Positions 1-9,443 of a stretch of 64,000 nucleotides of DNA are shown piece by piece. Source of the DNA: Streptomyces sp. NRRL S-646. Its GTDB lineage: Bacteria > Actinomycetota > Actinomycetes > Streptomycetales > Streptomycetaceae. The stretch lies in assembly GCF_000720765.1 (NCBI RefSeq), contig NZ_JODC01000026.1, forward strand, positions 22,750 through 86,749, read 5' to 3'. How positions within the stretch are numbered: the stretch's first letter is position 1; the number at the start of each line of letters is the position of its first letter. A program made the translations under genes and the position numbers. The notes beneath the pieces are model-generated. The model was not told the origin of the DNA. It saw only the letters and a program-made list of their open reading frames with translations, and did no database searches.

Positions 1-195
1 CTCGTCATAGCGGTCGTAGAGCAGCTCGTCGTACGTCTCGGCGGCCGCGGCCAGCTCGTTGAACGCCTCGTAGACGGCCTGGTCATCCTCCCCGGACCTG
101 CGTTCGACCGCGGCCAGGTGGCGGTCGAGCGCGGTCTTGACCGCCTCGGCGGCGGCTCGTACCTCGGCAGCGGTGGGCTGCGCAGCATCAGACAT
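1..195 (-). CDS. Small hypothetical helical protein, N-terminal part
   Basis: This is an open reading frame on the minus strand with its ATG at 195. It runs off the left edge, so only the first 65 residues are visible. They are strongly acidic and rich in Ala and Glu (starts MSDAAQPTAAEV, later VYEAFNELAAAAETYDELL), which predicts an all-helical soluble protein with no signal peptide or membrane segment. I do not recognise a family. It diverges from the DUF5703 gene 48 nt away, so the two probably share a promoter region. The function is unknown. Confidence 0.6.
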   Translation of the reverse strand, partial: MSDAAQPTAAEVRAAAEAVKTALDRHLAAVERRSGEDDQAVYEAFNELAAAAETYDELLYDRYDE

Positions 196-242
196 AGTGC
201 AGACGCTATCCGTACCGGGCCCCAGCCCGCACAATAGATGCG

Positions 243-431
243 ATGCCGGAATACGAATTTGTCGACGTGTACGTACCGCGCGGGGTTTCCCGCAAGGACG
301 CCACACGCCTGCTGACGGACCATGCCGAGTACGGACACTGGGAGTTGGACCGTCTGAGCCTGCTGCGCGACGGCAGCCGCCGGGTGCGGTTGCGCCGGCG
401 GATCATCCGCCAGGTGCGGGCCACGTGGTGA
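243..431 (+). CDS. DUF5703 family protein
   Basis: This 62-residue basic protein begins MPEYEFVDVYVPRGVSRKDA and ends in an Arg-rich stretch. The YEFVDVYVPRGVSRKDATRLL core and GHWELDRLSLLRDGSRRVRLRRRI tail match the small actinobacterial DUF5703 proteins, whose function is unknown. It has no signal peptide. It faces a chaplin gene convergently, with a hairpin between them. From memory, Streptomyces genomes keep a DUF5703 gene beside the chpC/chpH pair and an M20 peptidase, and the same order is present here. The start was chosen as the only ATG that gives the conserved N-terminus. Confidence 0.75.
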   Translation: MPEYEFVDVYVPRGVSRKDATRLLTDHAEYGHWELDRLSLLRDGSRRVRLRRRIIRQVRATW

Positions 432-458
432 GCTGAGGCGACGACGGAGACGACGGAA

Positions 459-494
459 ACGGAGCGGGCCCCGCCAGCACGGGGCCCGCTCCGT
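459..494. terminator. Bidirectional hairpin terminator
   Basis: A perfect 14-bp inverted repeat (ACGGAGCGGGCCCC at 459-472 and its complement at 481-494) with an 8-nt loop lies between the convergent DUF5703 and long chaplin genes. It is followed by a short T-rich stretch on the plus strand. It most likely ends both transcripts. Confidence 0.75.
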
Positions 495-545
495 TCTGTG
501 CACCGTAGGGGAAGATTGCGGTGCTTGACGTGGAGATGCGCCGGT

Positions 546-1496
546 TCAGACCGAAGCGCGCGCCTTGCGGTACATGACCGCGCCGGCCAGCAGTGCCCCG
601 GCGCCCACCGGGAGCACGACGCCGATCGGCAGGTCGCTGCCGGTGTGCGCAAGCTGTGCGCTGCCCTGCGGCTGGGTCACCGTCTGGGTGCCCGGGTGGT
701 TGGTGTGCGAGGAACCGCCCGGCGTGCTCGGGTTGCCGGGGTGACCGGGCTGGTTCGGGTTGCCCGGGTGGCCGGGGCTGCCCGGATGTCCGGGGTGACC
801 CGGGTGACCCGGGTGACCGGGGTGACCCGGGTGCCCGGGCGGCGGCGTCTGGTGGCCGCCTCCCGGAGGTGTCGAGTGCCCGCCGCCCGAGCCGCCGTTG
901 GCGCACTCGTTGTCCTCGGCGGCGTTGCCGATGCCGACGATGTTGACGCTGTTGCCGCAGACATTGACCGGCACGTCGACCGGCGCCTGGACGGTGTTGC
1001 CCGAGCCGATGCCGGGCGAGTCACTGGCGTGTCCGTTGGCCTGGGATCCGCCGCCGGAACCGCCGTGCCCGCCGGACGAACTGCCGCCGCCCCCGTTGCT
1101 GCACTCGTTGCCGTGCGCCGGGTTGTGCAGTCCGACGACGTTGACCGTGTTGCCGCAGACGTTCACCGGCACGTCGACCGGCGCCTGGACAGTGTTGCCC
1201 GAGCCGATGCCGGGCGAGTGACTGGAGTGTCCGCCGGCGTGGGCCCCGCCGCCGCCCTCGTTGCTGCACTCGTTGCCGCTCGCCGGGTTGAGGAGTCCGA
1301 CGACGTTGACCGTGTTGCCGCAGACGTTCACCGGCACATGTACCGGCGCCTGCACCGTGTTGCCGGACAGTACGCCGGGCGAGTCCGAAGTGGAGCCGTT
1401 GGCTCCCGAGTCGGCGTGGGCGTAACCGCCCGCCGCGGCGAGCACACCGGTCGCCGCCATCACCGTCATCAGGCCCTTGCGGGTGACCTGTCGCAT
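546..1496 (-). CDS. chpC: Long chaplin with three chaplin domains and a sortase anchor
   Basis: This 316-residue secreted cell-wall protein covers aerial hyphae in Streptomyces. It has a Sec signal peptide (about residues 1-28, ending AHA-D). Three chaplin domains follow at roughly 38-75, 84-125 and 145-190. Each has the SPG..SGN..Q.PV..PVNVCGN core and two cysteines (VCGN and NEC). Next come a His/Pro/Gly-rich spacer with repeated HPG units and a C-terminal sorting signal: LAHTG near residue 282, a hydrophobic helix and a basic tail. A sortase would cleave at LAHTG. S. coelicolor long chaplins ChpA-C have two chaplin domains, so three is unusual. The ATG at 1496 has a GGGAG ribosome site. 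It lies downstream of the chpH-like gene, with a hairpin in between. Confidence 0.9.
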   Translation of the reverse strand: MRQVTRKGLMTVMAATGVLAAAGGYAHADSGANGSTSDSPGVLSGNTVQAPVHVPVNVCGNTVNVVGLLNPASGNECSNEGGGGAHAGGHSSHSPGIGSGNTVQAPVDVPVNVCGNTVNVVGLHNPAHGNECSNGGGGSSSGGHGGSGGGSQANGHASDSPGIGSGNTVQAPVDVPVNVCGNSVNIVGIGNAAEDNECANGGSGGGHSTPPGGGHQTPPPGHPGHPGHPGHPGHPGHPGSPGHPGNPNQPGHPGNPSTPGGSSHTNHPGTQTVTQPQGSAQLAHTGSDLPIGVVLPVGAGALLAGAVMYRKARASV

Positions 1497-1570
1497 TGCT
1501 GAATTCTCCCTGCCTTCATTCCTGACCTGGAATCTCGCGACATCTCGCGTGGAAATTCGCGAAAAGGCCG

Positions 1571-1609
1571 GTCGGCTCCGGAGCGCATGGCGCGCGCTCC
1601 GGAGCCGAC
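1571..1609 (-). terminator. Hairpin terminator after the short chaplin gene
   Basis: A perfect 16-bp inverted repeat (GTCGGCTCCGGAGCGC at 1571-1586, complement at 1594-1609) with a 7-nt loop sits 28 nt beyond the stop of the short chaplin gene on the minus strand. It separates the two chaplin transcripts, which suggests that each gene has its own level of expression. Confidence 0.75.
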
Positions 1610-1637
1610 GGGCGTGACGACCCTCAGCGGGTCGACG

Positions 1638-1871
1638 TCACTTGTTGATGCAGGTGTTGCCGAAGGCGGGGTTCAGCAGCCCGATCACGGAGATCGTGTT
1701 GCCGCAGACGTTCACGGGGACGTGAACGGGCACCTGAACGACGTTGCCGGAAGCGATACCCGGGGAGTGCACCGCGGCACCCTGAGCACCGGCGTCGGCG
1801 ACGGCCAGGCCCGCACCCGCGAGAACCAGACCACCAGTGGCAGCCGCAGCAGCGACGACCTTCTTGAGCAT
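1638..1871 (-). CDS. chpH: Short chaplin, ChpH-like
   Basis: This 77-residue secreted amyloid-forming surface protein lowers water surface tension so that aerial hyphae can emerge. It has a Sec signal peptide (MLKKVVAAAAATGG to about ADAGA, residues 1-27) followed by one chaplin domain with SPGIASGNVVQVPVHVPVN, VCGN and a C-terminal NTC pair of cysteines. There is no sorting signal, so it is the freely secreted class. The ATG at 1871 is preceded by a near-consensus AAGGAGGA. The adjacent long chaplin supports the ChpH assignment by synteny; ChpE, F or G are less likely. Confidence 0.9.
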   Translation of the reverse strand: MLKKVVAAAAATGGLVLAGAGLAVADAGAQGAAVHSPGIASGNVVQVPVHVPVNVCGNTISVIGLLNPAFGNTCINK

Positions 1872-2009
1872 TATTCCTCCTTGTTGGCAAAAGCGATCTC
1901 GTGTTGCTGATCGCATTACCTGTAACGAGGAGGAAGTAATGGAGCTACGAGCTGATGGTCGCATTCACCCTTCTCGGTCCCGCTCCGCACGTGCGGACGA
2001 TTACGAAGG

Positions 2010-3335
2010 TCACGAGGCGTCGATGAAGCGGTCCAGCACGCGCACGCCGAACTTCAGGCCGTCGACCGGCACCCGCTCATCGACACCGTGGAACATGCCC
2101 GCGAAGTCCAGCTCCGGGGGCAGCTTGAGCGGTGCGAAGCCGAAGCCGCGGATGCCCAGCTCGTCGAAGGACTTGGCGTCCGTGCCGCCGGAGAGCATGT
2201 ACGGGATCGCCTTGGCCGCCGGGTCCTCGGCCACCAGCGCGGACTGCATGGCGTCCACCAGCGCTCCGTCGAAGGTGGTCTCGACGGCCTTGTCGGCATG
2301 CACGTCCTCGCGCTGCACCTTGGGCCCGAGGATCTTGTCCAGGTCGGCGAGGAACTCCTCCTCGAACCCGGGCAGGAAGCGGCCGTCGACATGCGCCGTG
2401 GCCTCGCCGGGGATGACGTTGACCTTGTAACCGGCGCCCAGCTGTGTGGGGTTGGCGGTGTTGCTCAGGGTCGCGCCGATGAGCTTGGCGATGCCGCCGA
2501 GCCTGGCCAGGGTCCCCTCCATGTCCTCCGGGTCCAGCTCGGTGCCGAGCGCGTCGCCGAGTTCGTCGAGGAAGGCCCGGGTGGTCTTCGTCACCCGCAC
2601 CGGGAACCTGTGCCGCCCGAGCCGCGCGACGGCCTCCGACAGCTCGGTGATGGCGTTGTCCCGGTGGATCATCGAACCGTGACCGGCGGTGCCTGCCACG
2701 GTCAGCTTCATCCAGTGCATGCCCTTCTCGGCGGTCTGGATCAGATAGAGCCGCCGCTGCTCGTTGACCGTGAAGGAGAAGCCGCCGACCTCGCTGATCG
2801 CCTCGGTGACGCCCTCGAAGAGACCGGGGTGCTTCTCGACCAGGTGCCGGGCGCCGAACTTGCCGCCCGCCTCCTCGTCGGCGAGGAAGGCGAGGACGAT
2901 GTCGCGCGGGGGCCGGCGCCCGCTGCGCAGCCGGTCGCGCACGACCGCCAGGGTCATCGCGTCCATGTCCTTCATGTCGACGGCCCCGCGGCCCCACACG
3001 CAGCCGTCGGTGACCTCGCCGGAGAAGGGGTGGTGGGTCCAGTCGTCGGCGTTGGCCGGTACGACGTCGAGGTGGCCGTGGATGAGGAGGGCGGGCCGTG
3101 ACGGGTCCTCGCCCTCGATCCGGGCGACCGTGGAGGCCCGGCCCGGGTGCGACTCGAAGATCTTCGATTCGAGACCCACCTCGGCGAGCTTCTCCGCGAC
3201 GTACTCGGCCGCCTCCCGCTCACCCGGACCCGAGTGGTCGCCGTAGTTGCTGGTGTCGATCTGGATCAGCTCGCGGCAGAGGTCCACGACCTCGTCCTCG
3301 CCGGTGACGCCCCTGGCCGTGTCCGTCTCGCTCAC
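2010..3335 (-). CDS. M20/M25/M40-family metallopeptidase
   Basis: This 441-residue cytoplasmic zinc hydrolase probably acts on dipeptides or N-acyl amino acids. Family motifs are in the expected order: the metal ligand and following Asp in HGHLDVVP, the bridging Asp in DMKDMDA, the catalytic Glu pair in LADEEAGG, and the late His ligand in MFHGVDERVP. A dimerisation lid with GTAGHGSM lies between them. The length is normal for the family. I chose the GTG at 3335 (MSETDTARG) because GGAGGAAG sits 6 nt upstream. From memory this gene follows chpC/chpH in other Streptomyces, so it looks like core genome. The exact substrate cannot be read from the sequence. Confidence 0.88.
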   Translation of the reverse strand: MSETDTARGVTGEDEVVDLCRELIQIDTSNYGDHSGPGEREAAEYVAEKLAEVGLESKIFESHPGRASTVARIEGEDPSRPALLIHGHLDVVPANADDWTHHPFSGEVTDGCVWGRGAVDMKDMDAMTLAVVRDRLRSGRRPPRDIVLAFLADEEAGGKFGARHLVEKHPGLFEGVTEAISEVGGFSFTVNEQRRLYLIQTAEKGMHWMKLTVAGTAGHGSMIHRDNAITELSEAVARLGRHRFPVRVTKTTRAFLDELGDALGTELDPEDMEGTLARLGGIAKLIGATLSNTANPTQLGAGYKVNVIPGEATAHVDGRFLPGFEEEFLADLDKILGPKVQREDVHADKAVETTFDGALVDAMQSALVAEDPAAKAIPYMLSGGTDAKSFDELGIRGFGFAPLKLPPELDFAGMFHGVDERVPVDGLKFGVRVLDRFIDAS

Positions 3336-3522
3336 GCTGCTTCCTCCCGCTGTCACTGCTGGTGGTTCCCCTCATCCTCCCTCCCCGCCCGGCCCCTCCC
3401 CAAGACCGGACCCGGCCCGTCACACGCCGTTCACGCCGGACGGGGGGTGACCGGGGACCTCTCGAAAGCCTGGTAATGTTTCCTTCGTCGCCGCGGGGGA
3501 AACCCCGCACGACAGACACCTT

Positions 3523-3610
3523 GTCCGGGTGGCGGAATGGCAGACGCGCTAGCTTGAGGTGCTAGTGCCCTTTATCGGGCGTGGGGGTTCAAGTCCCCCC
3601 TCGGACACCA
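3523..3610 (+). tRNA. tRNA-Leu (anticodon GAG)
   Basis: The acceptor stem GTCCGGG pairs with CTCGGAC. The anticodon stem CTAGC/GCTAG encloses the loop TTGAGGT, giving anticodon GAG (reads CUC and CUU). A long variable arm (TGCCCTTTATCGGGC) marks it as class II, and the T-arm has GGTTCAAGTC. The CCA end is encoded at 3608-3610. A strong terminator follows directly. Chromosomal tRNA-Leu genes often serve as integration sites, but no integrase or att repeat is visible next to it. Confidence 0.97.
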
Positions 3611-3613
3611 GCC

Positions 3614-3647
3614 GAAGCCCCCGGCCGCTCAAGCGGCCGGGGGCTTC
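3614..3647 (+). terminator. Terminator of the tRNA-Leu gene
   Basis: A perfect 16-bp inverted repeat (GAAGCCCCCGGCCGCT, 2-nt loop, then its complement) begins 4 nt after the encoded CCA. It is very GC-rich with little T-tract, as is common for Streptomyces tRNA terminators. The 227 nt between it and the next gene contain an AT-richer stretch near 3790-3835. Confidence 0.85.
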
Positions 3648-3803
3648 GTCGTACCTTCACGGCCGCTCTGGCCACAACCCGCCGCCCGCCGCTGTCCCGG
3701 TGCGGATTCCGCAAGATTCCCCGAGGTCCGGCGAAGCCCCAGCTCCCTCCATGCGCTCCGGCGCGCGCCGGGCTCCGTGACGCCCTCCGGATTTACAATT
3801 CAC

Positions 3804-3832
3804 TTGACTCGACCTTACAAGGCTTGTTGACT
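3804..3832 (+). promoter_or_regulatory. TTGACT-N17-TTGACT element upstream of glgX
   Basis: Two TTGACT hexamers (3804-3809 and 3827-3832) are separated by exactly 17 nt in an AT-rich island 43 nt ahead of the glgX start. The first looks like a -35 box, but the second is a poor -10 match, so a pair of protein-binding half sites two helical turns apart is also possible. The same TTGACT-N17-TTGACT arrangement occurs upstream of the small peptide gene at 15.4 kb. Confidence 0.35.
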
Positions 3833-3874
3833 GGTTCGGAGCCAGTACTCCCAGGTGACAAGAGGTGAAGCTCT

Positions 3875-6010
<2,136 letters not shown>

Positions 6011-6014
6011 CGAG

Positions 6015-8162
6015 ATGAGTGCCACCACCGACCGCCGTATCTTCTCCGACACCCTCGCGGGATATGTGACATACCACAGCCCCACCCAGCACCGTTTCGG
6101 GCTGCGCACCTCCGACGGCCGCGAGTTCACCGTGCATCTGGCCCGCAACGTCGTCTCCCGCATCGTCCGCAACCTGGGCGACCCCTACCAGGACACCACC
6201 TCGCGCACCCGGGACATGCTGGGCACCGGGCGCTTCCTGTTCGCGTACGGGATCTTCTACGAGTGGGAGGGCGGCGCGCGCTTCGAGGCGAAGGAGATCA
6301 CCTTCCCCGAGGAGAGCCGCGGCCACTACGTCTTCGAGCATCCCAACTGGTGGGTGCAGCAGGCCGCCGCGATCGCCGACTTCTATCTGCGCGGCCAGTT
6401 CCCCGACGGCAAGTTCGACTGGCGCAACTACCGCACCCATCTCACGCTCGACGGGGCGCACCTGCCCGAGCACGCGGGGGAGAACGTGCGGCAGGAGACC
6501 GACACCATCTCCCGGCTGGTGTACGGCCTTTCGACCGCCTATCTGCTGACCGGCGAGGACCGGTTCCTGGACGCGGCCGAGAGCGGAACCGAGTACTTAC
6601 GGCAGTACATGCGCGTCGACGACAAGCAGGACGGGATCGTCTACTGGTACCACGGCATGGACATCACGCCCACCGGGCGGCGCAAGGTGTACGCCTCGGA
6701 GTTCGGGGACGACTTCGACGCCATCCCGATGTACGAGCAGATCTATGCGCTGGCCGGGCCGACCCAGACGTACCGCGTGACCGGCGATCCGCGGATCCTT
6801 GAGGACATCGACCGCACGGTCGCCCTGTTCCAGCGGTACTTCCGTGATGAGGAGCGCGGGGGCTTCTTCTCGCACATCGACCCGATCAACCTCAGCCCCT
6901 GCGACGACGCGCTGGGCCGCAACCGCTCCCGCAAGAACTGGAACTCGGTCGGCGACCACGCCCCGGCGTATCTGATCAACGCCTATCTGGCCACCGGCCG
7001 CGAGGACTTCGCCGAGCTCCTGGAGGAGACCGCGGACACCATCGTGGCCCGCTTCCCGGACGAGCCGGACAGCCCGTTCGTGCAGGAGCGCTTCCACGAG
7101 GACTGGAGTCCGGACCGCACCTGGGGCTGGCAGCAGGACCGGGCGGTGGTCGGGCACAACCTGAAGATCGCCTGGAACCTGACCCGGATCCGAGCCCTGC
7201 ACGACAAGCAGGAGTACGCCGAGACCGCCCGGCGGATCGGCGAGATCATGCCGCCGGTCGGCAGCGACCAGCAACGGGGCGGCTGGTACGACGTGGTGGA
7301 GCGGCGGGCGGATGCGGACAGCGGCATCCACCGGATGGTGTGGCACGACCGCAAGGCCTGGTGGCAGCAGGAGCAGGCGATCCTCGCCTATCTGATCCTG
7401 GCGGGGACGGCGGACGACCCCGAGTCGCTCAGGCTGGCGCGGGAGGCCGCCTCCTTCTACAACGCCTTCTTCCTCGACCACCAGGACGGCGGGGTCTACT
7501 TCAACGTGCTGGCCGACGGGATCCCGTATCTGGTGGGCACCGAGCGGCTCAAGGGCTCGCACGCCATGGCCGGCTACCACTCGCTGGAGCTGTGCTACCT
7601 GGCGGCCGCCTACACCGGTCTGCTGATCAGCCACGAGCCGCTCACCCTGTACTTCCGGCCCCGCCCCGGCGACCTGCCCGAGCGCGAACTGCGGGTGGCG
7701 CCCGACCTGTTGCCGCCCGGGACGGTCGAGCTGACCCGGGTCTGGGTCGACGGGCGCGAGCACCATCACTTCGACGCCAAAGAGCTGACCGTGAAGCTCC
7801 CCGAGAGCGACGGGCCGGTGCGGGTGCGGGTGGAGCTGGAGCCCGTGCAGATGCGCCTGAGGATGCGCAGCGAGTTCGACGGCGGCACCGCGCACGTCCG
7901 CTGCGGCGGCGCGGTCGACGGCGGCGAACTGGACAAGTTCCGCCGGGTCCTCGGCGAGGTGATGGCCGCGGGTCCCCGGCGTGTGGAGTTCCATCTGTCC
8001 GAGGTCAGCGAGATGTGCCGGCCCGCGGTCAACGAACTTCTCGTGCAGCGCACCAAGGCAGGGCTCGACGTCGACTTCGTCGTCGTCGGCGCCGTTCTGC
8101 CCGAGGTCCGCGAAGCCCTGATGGCCACCGACGCCTTCCTGCTAGAGGGCGAGGAGGACTGA
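6015..8162 (+). CDS. AGE-family epimerase-like protein with C-terminal STAS-like domain
   Basis: This is a 715-residue cytoplasmic protein. Residues about 1-105 form a beta-rich N-terminal part. Residues about 110-540 resemble the alpha6/alpha6 barrel of the N-acylglucosamine 2-epimerase/cellobiose epimerase group (WWVQQAAAIADFYL, WYHGMDITPTG, DRAVVGHNLKIAWNLTR, WHDRKAWWQQEQAI). Residues about 620-715 resemble a STAS or anti-sigma-antagonist fold (VEFHLSEVSEMCRPAVNELL). Such a fusion would link sugar binding to a signalling domain. It carries a TTA leucine codon at 6597-6599, so translation may depend on bldA. It lies between glgX and the transposase-like gene in one operon. Catalytic activity is unproven, and a sugar-sensing role is possible. 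Confidence 0.75.
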   Translation: MSATTDRRIFSDTLAGYVTYHSPTQHRFGLRTSDGREFTVHLARNVVSRIVRNLGDPYQDTTSRTRDMLGTGRFLFAYGIFYEWEGGARFEAKEITFPEESRGHYVFEHPNWWVQQAAAIADFYLRGQFPDGKFDWRNYRTHLTLDGAHLPEHAGENVRQETDTISRLVYGLSTAYLLTGEDRFLDAAESGTEYLRQYMRVDDKQDGIVYWYHGMDITPTGRRKVYASEFGDDFDAIPMYEQIYALAGPTQTYRVTGDPRILEDIDRTVALFQRYFRDEERGGFFSHIDPINLSPCDDALGRNRSRKNWNSVGDHAPAYLINAYLATGREDFAELLEETADTIVARFPDEPDSPFVQERFHEDWSPDRTWGWQQDRAVVGHNLKIAWNLTRIRALHDKQEYAETARRIGEIMPPVGSDQQRGGWYDVVERRADADSGIHRMVWHDRKAWWQQEQAILAYLILAGTADDPESLRLAREAASFYNAFFLDHQDGGVYFNVLADGIPYLVGTERLKGSHAMAGYHSLELCYLAAAYTGLLISHEPLTLYFRPRPGDLPERELRVAPDLLPPGTVELTRVWVDGREHHHFDAKELTVKLPESDGPVRVRVELEPVQMRLRMRSEFDGGTAHVRCGGAVDGGELDKFRRVLGEVMAAGPRRVEFHLSEVSEMCRPAVNELLVQRTKAGLDVDFVVVGAVLPEVREALMATDAFLLEGEED

Positions 8163-8165
8163 ACC

Positions 8166-9443
8166 GTGACCACCACCCTGCCCCCCGGAATCCTTGCCGC
8201 GGAGCCGGACTTCGGCCCGCCCTACGAGGTGCCCGTAGAGCCGGTGGACCTGTCCGCCTACTGCCAGGACCTCTTCGGCACCCTCAGCCGCTCCGACCAG
8301 CGGCGCTGGGGAGAGGTCTATGTCCGTGGACTGCTCGGCGTGCCCGGCCGCAAGACCCCGGCCCGGATCTCCGAGCAGGTGCTGGGCCGCCGGGCCGTGC
8401 AGCAGATCCAGCAGTTCGTCAACCAGAGCCCGTGGCCGTGCGGTCCGGTGCGCCGGCGGCTCGCCGGGCAGCTGAGCCGGGCCTTCCGGTCGGAGGCCTG
8501 GTGCGTCGACGAGGTCGTGTTCGCGAAGAACGGCGACCGCTCCGTGGGCGTGGCCCGACAGTACGCGCCCTCGCTGGAGCGCACGGTCAACTGCCAGCTG
8601 GCGCTGGCCACTTCGCTGGTGGGCCGGCACGGCGGGGTTCCGGTCAGCTGGCGGCTGATGCTGCCGGCCCGCTGGGACCGCGACGAGCGGCTGCGCACCC
8701 AGGCGCATCTGCCGCCGGAGGAGCGCTCCCGGCCGCGCTGGCGGTACGTCCTGGAGGCCGTCGACGAGATGCTGGAGGAGTGGTATCTCGAGCCGCTGCC
8801 GGTGCTGGTGGACTGGAGGGGTGAGGCCGATGTGGCGCCCCTGCTGCGCGGGCTCGAGGCGCGGGGGCTGGCGTATCTGGTCGAGGCCTCGCCCAGCACC
8901 GCGGTCACCCTGCCCAGGCCGTGCGCCGGATCCCCGTACGGCAGCGGGACGTTGACGGAGCTCGCCGTGCACGCCGTGCAGCACCGCAAGCGGATGCCGA
9001 TCGCCTGGCAGGACCGGACGACGGCCCGGATGCGGCAGTCCCAGGTGCTGTCCGCACCGGCCCTGCTGCTGACCGAGGCGCCCCACGGCGGGGGTGCGGG
9101 CGCCCGGTCCGCGGGGGCGCATCCGCCGCAGCGGCCGAGGCATCTGGTCACCGACTGGCCGTACGGCCGGCCCACCCCGCGCACGTACTGGCTGACGAAT
9201 CTGGCCGGGCGCAGGCTGTCGGACGTGCTGCCGCTGGCGCAGCTGCGGGCGCTGTCGGGCGAGAGCCTCGGCCGGCTCCAGCAGGACTTCGGGCTCGCCG
9301 ACTTCGAGGGCCGCTCCTTCCGCGGCTGGCACCATCACGTCACGCTGGCCTCGGTGGCGATGGGCTACGACACGCTGAGCCGCCCCTACCGCTGCCAGCC
9401 GACCGCGGTGAAGTCGATGTCGCCGAGGCCGGGCACACCGTAG
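8166..9443 (+). CDS. IS701-type DDE transposase-like protein in a metabolic operon
   Basis: This 425-residue protein matches the IS701/DDE superfamily. The first catalytic segment is CVDEVVFAKNGDRSVGVARQY followed by ERTVNCQLAL. The second acidic residue is in VLVDWRGEAD, and the third region is FEGRSFRGWHHHVTLASVA. An apparently complete DDE set remains. It starts (GTG) 3 nt after the epimerase-like gene, and no flanking inverted repeats or target duplication are visible. It therefore looks like a host-retained gene rather than a mobile copy. Its last 19 codons overlap the 3' end of the convergent oligopeptide-binding gene by 58 bp, which suggests that the original C-terminus was lost. It may be a domesticated DNA-binding protein or an immobile remnant. 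Confidence 0.75.
   Translation: MTTTLPPGILAAEPDFGPPYEVPVEPVDLSAYCQDLFGTLSRSDQRRWGEVYVRGLLGVPGRKTPARISEQVLGRRAVQQIQQFVNQSPWPCGPVRRRLAGQLSRAFRSEAWCVDEVVFAKNGDRSVGVARQYAPSLERTVNCQLALATSLVGRHGGVPVSWRLMLPARWDRDERLRTQAHLPPEERSRPRWRYVLEAVDEMLEEWYLEPLPVLVDWRGEADVAPLLRGLEARGLAYLVEASPSTAVTLPRPCAGSPYGSGTLTELAVHAVQHRKRMPIAWQDRTTARMRQSQVLSAPALLLTEAPHGGGAGARSAGAHPPQRPRHLVTDWPYGRPTPRTYWLTNLAGRRLSDVLPLAQLRALSGESLGRLQQDFGLADFEGRSFRGWHHHVTLASVAMGYDTLSRPYRCQPTAVKSMSPRPGTP

Noticed and set aside
3523..3610. tRNA-Leu as an integration site for a genomic island
   Set aside because: No integrase gene or repeat of the tRNA 3' end was seen in the window.
3827..3832. Second TTGACT as a -10 box for glgX
   Set aside because: It matches the -10 consensus poorly. 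It is kept only as part of a possible operator pair.
8166..9443. A complete insertion sequence
   Set aside because: No terminal inverted repeats or target duplications could be seen, and the gene is tightly placed in an operon.
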